A stretch of 64,000 nucleotides of DNA from Rhodospirillum sp047263945 (GTDB lineage: Bacteria > Pseudomonadota > Alphaproteobacteria > Rhodospirillales > Rhodospirillaceae). This document shows, piece by piece, positions 41,543 to 49,786 of the stretch. Within the stretch, counting starts at the first letter, position 1, and every line of letters starts with the position of its first letter. The stretch covers positions 166,386-230,385 of the forward strand of contig NZ_JBLAVB010000008.1 in NCBI RefSeq assembly GCF_047263945.1, written 5' to 3'. The position numbers were made by a program, and so were the translations under genes. The notes under the pieces are model-generated. The model ran no database searches. It saw nothing but the letters and a program-made list of their open reading frames with translations, and was not told where the DNA came from.

Positions 41543-42467
41543 GGCTTGCACGGCGTCCGGCGGCGATCAGCCCGTAAATACAGGCCGCGACCACCAGGAA
41601 GGCGCCGACTTGCTGGGGAGTGACCGACTCGTCGAGGAAGAACGCGGACAGCACTATGGTCAAGGCGGGCCAGGGGGTGGTGATGGAACTGGCCATGGAA
41701 ACGGCAATGAAGCGCATGGCGTGGAACCAGACAATCAGTTCCACGGTATAGACGAACCCTAAGGCCAAAGCGAAAGTTTGCCCAGACAGGTCTCCCAGGC
41801 TGTGCAGAAGGTTCCCCGGTGCGAGGATCGCGGCCAGTATTCCCAGGAATAGGGTGGAGAGGAGAACCCGGATAAAGGTCACTTGAACCGGCGTAATGGG
41901 GGTGTTGCCCAGTTCCTCGCGGATGATAACGTGGGCGATACTCCAAAGGAACGGGACCGCGAGGGCCACCAGGAACCAGGGGGAAAGCCCCTCAATCCGG
42001 AAGGTTCCATCCGTTCCCAGGAAGATCAGGGCCGCAATCAGACCCACCGTGAAGAGCAGTTCCAAAGGGGTCTTGCGGCGCTTCAGGAACAGGCTTTCCC
42101 ACAGGATAGCGAACAGGGGATAGGCCTGAATGGCAATGGCTCCACTGACCGCCCCGGCCTTTTCCACGCCCAGGACATAAAGGTAGGTGGACAATCCGAA
42201 CAGAACGCCGGTGATCAAAGTCACCAGGATGGTCCGGGTGCGTTCCCGGGGCGGGAAGGTTGCGCCGAAGATCCCTTTTCTCCCGGAAGCCGCCTCGTGA
42301 AGGAACAGGGGCAGGGCAAAGACCACCTGCCAGCAGGACAGGAAAAAGGCGAAGGTCAACGCGTCGATTCCCGACGGTCGCCCGTTCGACAAAATGGGCA
42401 TGATCCCCAGAATGCAAAGACAAATGAAGGCCAGGGCGATGCCTCGTCCGGACTGTGTGTGAGTCAT
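41535..42467 (-). CDS. EamA/DMT-family transporter
   Basis: A 310-residue membrane protein with about ten helices in two EamA repeats (GIALAFICLCILGIMPILSN at the start; LVALAVPFLWSIAHVIIREE for the second). No substrate is predicted. It is divergent from a MocR-type regulator 82 bp away, which suggests export of an amino acid, amine or vitamin-B6-related compound sensed by that regulator. Its stop codon lies in a palindromic repeat, so the original C-terminus may have been longer. Confidence 0.88.
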   Translation of the reverse strand: MTHTQSGRGIALAFICLCILGIMPILSNGRPSGIDALTFAFFLSCWQVVFALPLFLHEAASGRKGIFGATFPPRERTRTILVTLITGVLFGLSTYLYVLGVEKAGAVSGAIAIQAYPLFAILWESLFLKRRKTPLELLFTVGLIAALIFLGTDGTFRIEGLSPWFLVALAVPFLWSIAHVIIREELGNTPITPVQVTFIRVLLSTLFLGILAAILAPGNLLHSLGDLSGQTFALALGFVYTVELIVWFHAMRFIAVSMASSITTPWPALTIVLSAFFLDESVTPQQVGAFLVVAACIYGLIAAGRRASLE

Positions 42468-42485
42468 GGCAAAAATCCGTGGTCA

Positions 42486-42552
42486 ATTGCAGTGATTGGT
42501 AGGATGATTGCTCTCTGAAATAACGGTATCAATGGATACATTGCACTGATGG
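42486..42552. promoter_or_regulatory. Candidate MocR operator: direct repeats plus a palindrome
   Basis: The direct repeats ATTGCAGTGATTG (42486-42498) and ATTGCACTGATGG (42540-42552) are 54 bp apart, near five helical turns. Between them is the inverted repeat GTATC-AATG-GATAC (42526-42539). MocR regulators such as GabR and PdxR bind direct repeats. The second repeat covers the regulator start codon. Confidence 0.5.
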
Positions 42553-43946
42553 CAATATGGACCCCAAGCTTGACGGGACGGCGCGGTCCCAAGTATCGGC
42601 AAATTCTGGACGCTTTGACCGAGGAGATCGAGGCGGGCACCCTGGTGCCGGGCATGCGCCTGCCCCCCCATCGGGATTTGGCCTACGCTTTGGGGGTTTC
42701 GGCCAATACCACCAGTCGGGCCTATGCCGAGGGGGTGGCCCGGGCGCTTCTGCGCGGGGAGGTGGGCCGGGGAACCTATGTGCGGGAACTGCCCGGTCCG
42801 GCGCCCCACGAGGGCCCCATGGATTTATGCCGCCCTCCGGCGGAGGGGCCGATTGATCTCTCCCGCAATTTGCCTGCGCCTGGGGACGGCGCGATGTATC
42901 TGGCCCAAACCTTGGCCGAGTTGAGTCGGGGCGCGGACCTGCGGGGTCTTCTGGATTACCAGACGGAGGCGGGCCAACCGGGGCAGGTGGTTGCTCTGGT
43001 CCGCTGGTTGGAAGGGCTGGGGGTTCCATCCCTGAGGGACGAGGTGGTGATCACCATCGGCGCCCAGCACGGGATCCTTGCAACCCTGATGGCGGTGACC
43101 CAACCCGGGGACCTGTTGGCGACGGAGGCTCTGACCTATGCCCCCCTGCGGGCGATGGCTCGGCGGTTGGGGCTGCGGACCAGGGCGGTCGCGATGGATG
43201 GGAAAGGGCTGAGTCCGCAGGCCCTGGATGCGCTTTGCCGGGAGGCATCGGTGCGCGCCCTTTACCTGACGCCGACCTTTCAAACCCCCACGGGGGTGAC
43301 ACTGGAGGCGGATCGGCGGGCGGAGCTGGTAGCCATCGCTCGACGCCACGACCTGTTGGTGATCGAGGATGATGTCTTCGGTTCCCTCGCTCCGGTCCGC
43401 CCGCCCGCATTGGCCACCCTGGCTCCGGAGCGGACGATTTATCTGACGAGCCTGTCCAAATGCCTGGGGCCGGGGTTGCGGGTGGGCATGGCCAAGGCTC
43501 CCAAGGCCTTGGCCGAGTGCATCCGGGGGTCGGTGACCCTGTCCTGCTGGATGCCGCCGCCGCTGATGGCTGAGGTCGCCGCCTGCTGGATCCGCGAGGG
43601 CAGCGCGACGCGGATGGCCGAGGCACGGCAGGTCGGCACGGCTCGCCGCCGGACCCTCGCCCGGGAGGTGCTGGGGGGCCTCGATGCCGGGGTGGGCGAT
43701 TATGCGCCCCATGTCTGGCTGGTGGCGCCGGAAGGGTGGACAGCGGATTCTCTGAGAGCCGAGGCGGCGCGGCGCGGTGTCTGGATTACGGAGGGGGCGG
43801 CTTTTGCAACAGATCCGGCGACCTGTCCGGAAGCCGTCCGGATCTGTCTGGGGCATGAGGCCGATGAGGGCCGTTTGCGGCGGGGATTGGCCTGTCTTCG
43901 GGATATCTTGAGCGGGCCGAGGGGGGGATCTTCTCTCATTCTATAG
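42549..43946 (+). CDS. MocR-family regulator (GntR winged helix fused to aminotransferase-like domain)
   Basis: A 465-residue protein: a GntR-type winged helix (GPKYRQILDALTEEIEAGTL ... LGVSANTTSRAYAEGVARALL) is joined to a fold-type I aminotransferase-like domain. The PLP lysine is in LTSLSKCLGPGLRVGM, with IEDDVFGSL upstream supplying the PLP-pairing Asp. Such proteins use PLP with an amino compound as effector. It faces the EamA exporter gene and probably controls it. Confidence 0.92.
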   Translation: MAIWTPSLTGRRGPKYRQILDALTEEIEAGTLVPGMRLPPHRDLAYALGVSANTTSRAYAEGVARALLRGEVGRGTYVRELPGPAPHEGPMDLCRPPAEGPIDLSRNLPAPGDGAMYLAQTLAELSRGADLRGLLDYQTEAGQPGQVVALVRWLEGLGVPSLRDEVVITIGAQHGILATLMAVTQPGDLLATEALTYAPLRAMARRLGLRTRAVAMDGKGLSPQALDALCREASVRALYLTPTFQTPTGVTLEADRRAELVAIARRHDLLVIEDDVFGSLAPVRPPALATLAPERTIYLTSLSKCLGPGLRVGMAKAPKALAECIRGSVTLSCWMPPPLMAEVAACWIREGSATRMAEARQVGTARRRTLAREVLGGLDAGVGDYAPHVWLVAPEGWTADSLRAEAARRGVWITEGAAFATDPATCPEAVRICLGHEADEGRLRRGLACLRDILSGPRGGSSLIL

Positions 43947-44094
43947 GCCTAAAAATCCCGTTGCGCGGCGCCTGGACCAAGCCCATATGAAGAAAAGACC
44001 GTAAGCCTGGAAGGGCCAACGGAGGTCGCTCATCGGGAGGGCCTCCTGTTCGGGTGGGTCACGGACCGGGAGAACCGGTGCCTAGATCAAATGG

Positions 44095-44151
44095 TTAGAG
44101 CATCGCGTGGACCGGAAAACCGGTTCCCACTTTTCCGCTTGATGTTCTAGC
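44095..44151. repeat. Palindromic repeat upstream of clpB
   Basis: A palindrome bordered by ttagagcatcgcg and gatgttctag with an inner aaaaccggttcccacttt. It is the widespread alphaproteobacterial AGAGCAT...GGAAAA...CCGGTT type and matches the unit at 1513-1567 in reverse. It lies 59 bp before the clpB start, in the likely promoter or leader. Confidence 0.8.
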
Positions 44152-44209
44152 ATTGATGTCCGTGAACCGCTCCAACCGCCCTGTCCACAGAAAGGGTGAG
44201 GATTAGGAC

Positions 44210-46804
44210 ATGGATTTTGAAAAACTGACGGACCGCTCCAAGGGGTTCCTTCAGGCCGCGCAGACCATTGCCCTGCGCGAAACGCACCAGCAGGTGACGC
44301 CTGAACATCTGCTGAAAGCTTTGCTCGACGACAAGGAAGGGCTGGCCGCCAATCTTATTCAATCGGCGGGGGGCGATGCCGTCCGCGCGTTGGATGCCGT
44401 GACTGCGGAGATCGATAAGCTCCCCAAGGTCCAGGGTGCCAGCCAGATGTACGTGTCCCAGCAGCTCGCCCGGGTGATTGATCAATCCATTGCCATGGCC
44501 GAAAAGGCCGGGGACAGTTTCGTCACCGCCGAACGTCTGTTGGTGGCTCTTGCCCTGTCTGACGGGCCGAGCAAGCGCATCCTGGCCGACGCCGGAGTGA
44601 CGCCCCAGGCGCTCAACCGCGCCGTGGAAGCCTTGCGCCAGGGCCGCACCGCCGATAGCGCCGGGGCCGAGGGGCAATATGATGCGCTCAAGAAATACGC
44701 CCGCGACCTGACAGCCGTGGCTCGGGAGGGCAAGCTTGATCCGGTGATTGGCCGGGACGAGGAGATCCGCCGCACGGTCCAGGTCCTCAGCCGCCGGACC
44801 AAGAACAATCCGGTGCTGATCGGCGAGCCCGGCGTGGGCAAGACCGCCATTATCGAGGGCTTGGCCCTGCGCATCGTCAACGGTGATGTGCCCGAGGGGT
44901 TGAAGGACAAACGGCTGATGGCCCTCGACCTGGGCGCCATGGTCGCGGGCGCCAAGTTCCGTGGCGAATTCGAGGAGCGGCTGAAGGCCGTTCTGACGGA
45001 AGTCTCTGCGGCTGCGGGCGAGATCATCCTGTTCATCGACGAAATGCACACTCTGGTGGGTGCGGGCGCGGCAGAGGGCGCCATGGATGCGTCCAACCTG
45101 CTGAAACCGGCCCTGGCCCGAGGCGAGCTGCATTGCGTCGGTGCAACCACGCTTAACGAATACCGCAAGCATGTGGAGAAGGATGCGGCCCTGGCCCGAC
45201 GGTTCCAGTCGGTCTTCGTCTCTGAACCCACGGTGGCCGATACGATCTCCATTCTGCGGGGCATCAAGGAGAAATACGAGCTGCACCACGGCGTGCGCAT
45301 CGCCGACACCGCTCTGGTGGCGGCGGCGACCCTGTCCAACCGCTATATCACCGACCGATTCCTGCCCGACAAGGCCATTGATCTGATGGACGAGGCGGCG
45401 TCGCGCCTGCGCATGCAGGTCGACAGCAAGCCGGAGGAACTGGATGAACTGGACCGCCGGGTGATCCAGCTCAAGATTGAGCAGGGGGCTTTGCGTAAAG
45501 AATTCGATGCCGCCTCCAAGGCCCGTTTGGGCGAGCTGGAAAAGGAGTTGGCCGATCTGGAGGTCAAGGCCGGTGCCCTGTCCGAGGAATGGCGGCGGGA
45601 GAAGGAAGGGCTCGCCGGAGCGACCAAGATCAAGGAACAGCTTGATCAGGCCCGGAACGAACTGGATATGGCCAAGCGTCAGAGCAATTGGGCTCAGGCG
45701 GGGGAGTTGGAATATGGTGTCATCCCCGATCTGGTGAAGGCCCTGGAGCAGGCGGAGAACGCCGAGAGCCAAGGGCGTCTTGTCAACGAAGTGGTGGACG
45801 ACGCGGCCATTGCCTCCGTCGTTTCCCGTTGGACCGGCATCCCCATGGATAAGATGCTTACCGGCGAAAAGGACAAGTTGCTAAGGATGGAGGAGGCTCT
45901 GGCCAAGCGGGTTGTTGGCCAGAAGGAGGCCTTGGTTGCCGTATCCAACGCCGTGCGCCGGGCGCGTGCGGGGTTGGGTGATCCCAACCGCCCCATGGGC
46001 TCCTTCCTCTTCCTCGGTCCCACGGGGGTGGGCAAGACGGAGTTGACCAAGGCGCTGGCGAGCTTCCTGTTCGACGATGAACAGGCCCTGTTGCGCATCG
46101 ATATGTCCGAGTACATGGAGAAGCATGCGGTCTCCCGCCTGATCGGTGCTCCTCCGGGTTACGTGGGCTATGACGAAGGCGGTTCCCTGACCGAAGCCGT
46201 GCGCCGTCGACCCTATCAGGTGGTTCTGTTTGACGAGGTGGAGAAGGCCCATCCCGATGTGTTCAATGTCCTTCTGCAGGTGCTCGACGACGGGCGGTTG
46301 ACGGACGGTCAGGGACGGACGGTGGACTTCCGCAATACCTTGATCGTGCTGACCTCCAACCTGGGGGCGGATATCCTTGCCGGGCAGGCGGAGGGAGAGG
46401 ATTCTGGCGCGGTGCGCGGCGAGGTCATGGAATATGTCCGCGCCGCCTTCCGGCCCGAGTTCCTTAATCGTTTGGACGAGGTGCTGTTGTTCCATCGCCT
46501 GTTCCGCGAGAACATGGCCGGGATCGTCGACATCCAGATTGCCCGTCTGGTGGACCGCCTGAAGGACCGAAAGGTGGGGTTGGAACTGGACGCGGGCGCC
46601 CGGGAGTGGCTGGCGCAGCGTGGTTACGACCCGGTCTATGGCGCGCGTCCCCTGAAGCGAGTCGTCCAGCGGGCCTTGGAAAATCCCCTGGCCGTGATGG
46701 TGCTGGAGGGCAAGATCGTGGATGGCGACACCGTTCGGGTGTCCTCGGGCGAAGGGGGGTTGGTGGTCAACGGCCAGGCCCTCTCCTTTGACGAGGCCGC
46801 ATGA
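44210..46804 (+). CDS. clpB: ATP-dependent disaggregase ClpB
   Basis: An 864-residue AAA+ chaperone that, with DnaK, rescues aggregated proteins. It has an N-terminal Clp_N double repeat (residues 1-145) and a first AAA module with GEPGVGKTAI (about 205). The middle coiled coil (about 405-525) contains the long Leu/Glu/Lys stretch that distinguishes ClpB from ClpA/C. The second AAA module has GPTGVGKTEL (about 603), and a C-terminal D2 small domain follows. The stop overlaps the next gene (ATGA). No clear heat-shock promoter was identified upstream. Confidence 0.97.
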   Translation: MDFEKLTDRSKGFLQAAQTIALRETHQQVTPEHLLKALLDDKEGLAANLIQSAGGDAVRALDAVTAEIDKLPKVQGASQMYVSQQLARVIDQSIAMAEKAGDSFVTAERLLVALALSDGPSKRILADAGVTPQALNRAVEALRQGRTADSAGAEGQYDALKKYARDLTAVAREGKLDPVIGRDEEIRRTVQVLSRRTKNNPVLIGEPGVGKTAIIEGLALRIVNGDVPEGLKDKRLMALDLGAMVAGAKFRGEFEERLKAVLTEVSAAAGEIILFIDEMHTLVGAGAAEGAMDASNLLKPALARGELHCVGATTLNEYRKHVEKDAALARRFQSVFVSEPTVADTISILRGIKEKYELHHGVRIADTALVAAATLSNRYITDRFLPDKAIDLMDEAASRLRMQVDSKPEELDELDRRVIQLKIEQGALRKEFDAASKARLGELEKELADLEVKAGALSEEWRREKEGLAGATKIKEQLDQARNELDMAKRQSNWAQAGELEYGVIPDLVKALEQAENAESQGRLVNEVVDDAAIASVVSRWTGIPMDKMLTGEKDKLLRMEEALAKRVVGQKEALVAVSNAVRRARAGLGDPNRPMGSFLFLGPTGVGKTELTKALASFLFDDEQALLRIDMSEYMEKHAVSRLIGAPPGYVGYDEGGSLTEAVRRRPYQVVLFDEVEKAHPDVFNVLLQVLDDGRLTDGQGRTVDFRNTLIVLTSNLGADILAGQAEGEDSGAVRGEVMEYVRAAFRPEFLNRLDEVLLFHRLFRENMAGIVDIQIARLVDRLKDRKVGLELDAGAREWLAQRGYDPVYGARPLKRVVQRALENPLAVMVLEGKIVDGDTVRVSSGEGGLVVNGQALSFDEAA

Positions 46805-47835
46805 CCGAGACCATCGAATATGAGGGGCTGGCGCCATTGCCAGCCCTTCTCTCCAACGACGCTGTGGCTGCGGCGGTGGATGCGGCGGCAGTCCGGTATC
46901 TGGAGGCGCGGCGGGCGCGGATCCATGCGTTCACCGAACGGACCTATTCCTTTGGAGCGTCCCTGAAGCTACACCGCAAAGCCTTTGGCTGGGACATCGC
47001 CCGGGCACCGGCCAATATGGCGCTGGCCCTGCCCCAGGTTCTGGTCAGTGGGACCGGTTGGGGCCTGGGCAAGTTAGGGCGCCGTTGGGCTCCGGCGGCC
47101 CGGGCCGGGGAGAAGCTGGAGCGCACAACCCTGATGCTCTCGACGGAGGTCGGGCGGGAACTGACCTTTCGGTTGTTCGATGAGTTTTTGGAAATGCCCA
47201 TGGAGGATAGCAGGGGCCGCCGGGTGACGAAGGACGCCTTGGCCACGGAAATCCTGGCCGACCCCCGCATCCAGGCGCTAACCGAGGCCGTGGCCCGGGA
47301 GGTGGCGGCCCGTCGGGACGATCCCGTCTTCCGCGCCAAGCTGGAAAGCAATCTGGCGGCCTATGTGGGGGGGCGGACTGCGGCTGCGGAGCTGGTCAAT
47401 GCCTTCGTCTGCGCTGGCACGGGGGTGGCGCTGGCTCAAAACCTGACGCCGGGCACCTGGGGGCTGTCTACCCTGTTGGCCGGTATGGTGGCCCAGCATT
47501 TCGCCGTAGCGGGCTTTCCCCTGGGTGCGACCCTGGGCTCGGTTTGGTACGGCATGTTTCCGGCGGCGGCGTCCAGCGCGGTGATGGGGGCGACCTTCGC
47601 TGCGGTGGCGGGCGCGGTTTCTGTGGTTGGGGCCTTCGCGGGTGTGGTGGCCGATCCGATTCAGAAGCGCTTGGGGATCCACCAGCGGCGCCTCGGCAAG
47701 CTGGTGGATAGTCTGGAGGGGGACCTTAGAGGCACCGAAGGCAAACCCCTGGTCCTACGAGACCATTATTTGGCGCGGGTTTTTGATCTCATGGACCTGC
47801 TGACCACGGCCCATCGCATGGCCACAGCGGGATAG
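46801..47835 (+). CDS. Conserved hypothetical, membrane-associated, coupled to clpB
   Basis: A 344-residue protein of unknown function. The N-terminal half is helical and charged (LEARRARIHAFTERTYSFG, residues 35-60). The C-terminal half has two or three hydrophobic stretches (ELVNAFVCAGTGVALAQ, GFPLGATLGSVWYGMFPAAA, AAVAGAVSVVGAFAGVVADP, about residues 195-285). No catalytic motif was recognised. The start overlaps clpB by four bases, so it should be produced with ClpB, perhaps in a stress response. A similar clpB-linked gene in related bacteria is plausible but not verifiable here. Confidence 0.75.
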   Translation: MTETIEYEGLAPLPALLSNDAVAAAVDAAAVRYLEARRARIHAFTERTYSFGASLKLHRKAFGWDIARAPANMALALPQVLVSGTGWGLGKLGRRWAPAARAGEKLERTTLMLSTEVGRELTFRLFDEFLEMPMEDSRGRRVTKDALATEILADPRIQALTEAVAREVAARRDDPVFRAKLESNLAAYVGGRTAAAELVNAFVCAGTGVALAQNLTPGTWGLSTLLAGMVAQHFAVAGFPLGATLGSVWYGMFPAAASSAVMGATFAAVAGAVSVVGAFAGVVADPIQKRLGIHQRRLGKLVDSLEGDLRGTEGKPLVLRDHYLARVFDLMDLLTTAHRMATAG

Positions 47836-47946
47836 GGGGACCCTCCCATAATAGGTGCCGTCACGCGTTGCGGCATTGTGTCTTCGGACAGAAAGGCGGC
47901 GATGGTGGTCTCGCCCAGGCCTTCCAGGCGAAAACCATTGTTCGCC

Positions 47947-48175
47947 AGAGTATTCCGAGATCAAATTGGGTCACGTTGCGGCCATAGTATACGACAGTGT
48001 CTCGTTTTTTTTGGGCGATTGCCCAAGCCCATTTTGGGGCCAATGCCCCCAACCTCTCCTCCCTTTTTTATGGCCTGGGATCTGGGGCCTTTCGGCCCCA
48101 GTGGGGGAGGGGCAAAGCCCCGTAATGGGGAAACACATCCTGTCCTGTATCGTACTTTGCGGCCCAACGCTGCCA
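47947..48175 (-). repeat. Multi-hairpin TIR element (inverted copy) inside a palindrome half
   Basis: 47947-47975 is the left arm of the agagtattccgagatcaaattgg-type palindrome (first 20 nt agagtattccgagatcaaat). 47980-48164 is a copy of the 34304-34492 element in reverse, with ends gccatagtatacgacag and ctgtcctgtatcgtactttgc. The internal hairpins GGGCGATTGCCC, TGGGGCC-TTTC-GGCCCCA and GGGGC-aaa-GCCCC are kept. Only gcggcccaac remains of the right arm of the palindrome. Confidence 0.75.
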
Positions 48176-48337
48176 CGTTGGACATGAAGGATGTCATGGC
48201 GGTGGTGCGCTTGTCGTGGAAACATTTTGACTGAAATTTCTCGTTGATGGTGTGTATTTCTGTTTCATTCAATACCGCTTCCCCTGCTAGTCTACCCAAC
48301 TGCGGACCAGAAAGTGTCAGCGTGTGGGGGATCGGAT

Positions 48338-49708
48338 ATGAGATCCAAAACGGAAGGTTTGAACGCACTTCTTAGGAACTTTCCCTTGTTCGAGAGCCTG
48401 TCGGACGAGGCGATTGAGGAAATTCTGTTAAAGGCAGATAGGGTCTCCTTCGCCCAAGGAGAGGTCATCGTTTGGACTGGCGAACCGAGCGAACACCTGT
48501 TTGTCGTTGTCAGCGGCATCGTGGCCATCACTGCAGAACGACCCTGGACACCCGAAGCAACGGCTTGGGCCTTCTTCAAACCGGGCGAATGCTTGGGCGA
48601 GGTTGGCGTGATCCAGGGCGTGACCCGGACCGCCACGGCTTCGGCGGTTATTGATGTGGAGACTCTGCGCATTGGCCGGAAGGATTTCCTGGAGCTGATG
48701 CACTGTCACGCGAACCTGGGCTTTAACATGTCCCGCATGATCGCCCAGCGACTTGCCCAGAACGCCGCCCGGTTCAAGGGCATGCAACGGCGCTCTCGGT
48801 TGGTGGCTGTGATTGGTGTGCGGCGGGGGGTGGGGGCATCGACCATCTCCCGGGCCTTGAAATATTTTCTCGGTGATTACAGCCAGAAAACCGTCGGCTA
48901 TGCCCATTGTATCGCCGAGGAAGTGGATCCCCGAAAGTGGGATTTCCCCTCCGTCGTTCAGGAGGGCATCGAGGACGCCGATTTTGCTGATCTGCCTGCC
49001 GCTGTGCGGGTCACCGCTATGGTAGAACGGCTTTGCACCGCCTTCGACGTGGCTGTCGTGAGCTTGCATGCCTCCGCCGACCGCTCCCTTGTGACCCCGA
49101 TCATCGAACGTGCCGACGAAGTGGTCTTGGTTACTGATGGCGATCTGCGCGCCGGGGATCTGCGGGAGGCCCGCTCTTGGGCGTCCCGCCTGGCCCAGTC
49201 CAGCCTAACCACCATGTGCACCATCCTCAACCAAGTCCATGAGGGAGACCTGCAACCGGATCTGCGCCAGTCCGAGGACATTGATTATATCCTGGAACAC
49301 TTGCCTGGCCTAAAGCGGGGGCCGCCATCCGATCCGGTGCGGGCTGCATTCGGCTCCATGGGGAGCACAATCGGAGACCGGATGGGCAAGCCCCATGCCG
49401 TTGGCCTTTACATCCCCACCACCATCGACGTGGACCAGACCTTTGATGCTCAGGCCATCGTGGAGAAGACCTGTGACTTTCTTGGCCAGTGCTTCGGCGG
49501 CGCGACGGTCAGCAAAAGTCGCGGAGTCTGGCGTTCCGACGACAAGGGGCTGGTGGGGGAGGACATATTCGTGGTGCGCAGCCATTGCAACGAGGAAAAG
49601 CTAAATGCGCATGTTCCTTCGATAACGGCCTATATGAAGCAGCTCAAAGGGGAGTTGTCCCAAGAGGCCATGGCTATGGAAATAGACGGTCGGCTCATAA
49701 TCCTATAA
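48338..49708 (+). CDS. Cyclic-nucleotide-binding protein with degenerate MinD/CpaE-like domain
   Basis: A 456-residue protein. Residues about 15-125 form a cyclic-nucleotide-binding domain (LFVVVSGIVAITA, CLGEVGVIQGVTRTATASAV, with the phosphate-binding Glu and Arg). From residue 155 a MinD/CpaE-like fold follows: LVAVIGVRRGVGASTI has the deviant Walker A outline but with Arg for the signature Lys and Ala for the P-loop Lys. The later blocks VVSLHASADR and ADEVVLVTDGDLRAGDL lack the usual Walker A' Asp. It probably binds a nucleotide or partner without hydrolysis. A C-terminal 130 residues has no known domain. A Cache-PP2C phosphatase follows 78 bp downstream. The ATG at 48338 is preferred over GTG 48314. 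Confidence 0.8.
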   Translation: MRSKTEGLNALLRNFPLFESLSDEAIEEILLKADRVSFAQGEVIVWTGEPSEHLFVVVSGIVAITAERPWTPEATAWAFFKPGECLGEVGVIQGVTRTATASAVIDVETLRIGRKDFLELMHCHANLGFNMSRMIAQRLAQNAARFKGMQRRSRLVAVIGVRRGVGASTISRALKYFLGDYSQKTVGYAHCIAEEVDPRKWDFPSVVQEGIEDADFADLPAAVRVTAMVERLCTAFDVAVVSLHASADRSLVTPIIERADEVVLVTDGDLRAGDLREARSWASRLAQSSLTTMCTILNQVHEGDLQPDLRQSEDIDYILEHLPGLKRGPPSDPVRAAFGSMGSTIGDRMGKPHAVGLYIPTTIDVDQTFDAQAIVEKTCDFLGQCFGGATVSKSRGVWRSDDKGLVGEDIFVVRSHCNEEKLNAHVPSITAYMKQLKGELSQEAMAMEIDGRLIIL

Positions 49709-49786
49709 CGTTTCAACTACACCGCGATATAACGGGTCCGAAACGGATCCAGGTGGTGCGGACCCAAAAGAAGCGAGGGGGGTGAC

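Noticed and set aside
44147..45772. 541-codon open frame on the minus strand
   Set aside because: It is antisense to clpB, which is full length and well conserved; no domain in the antisense product.
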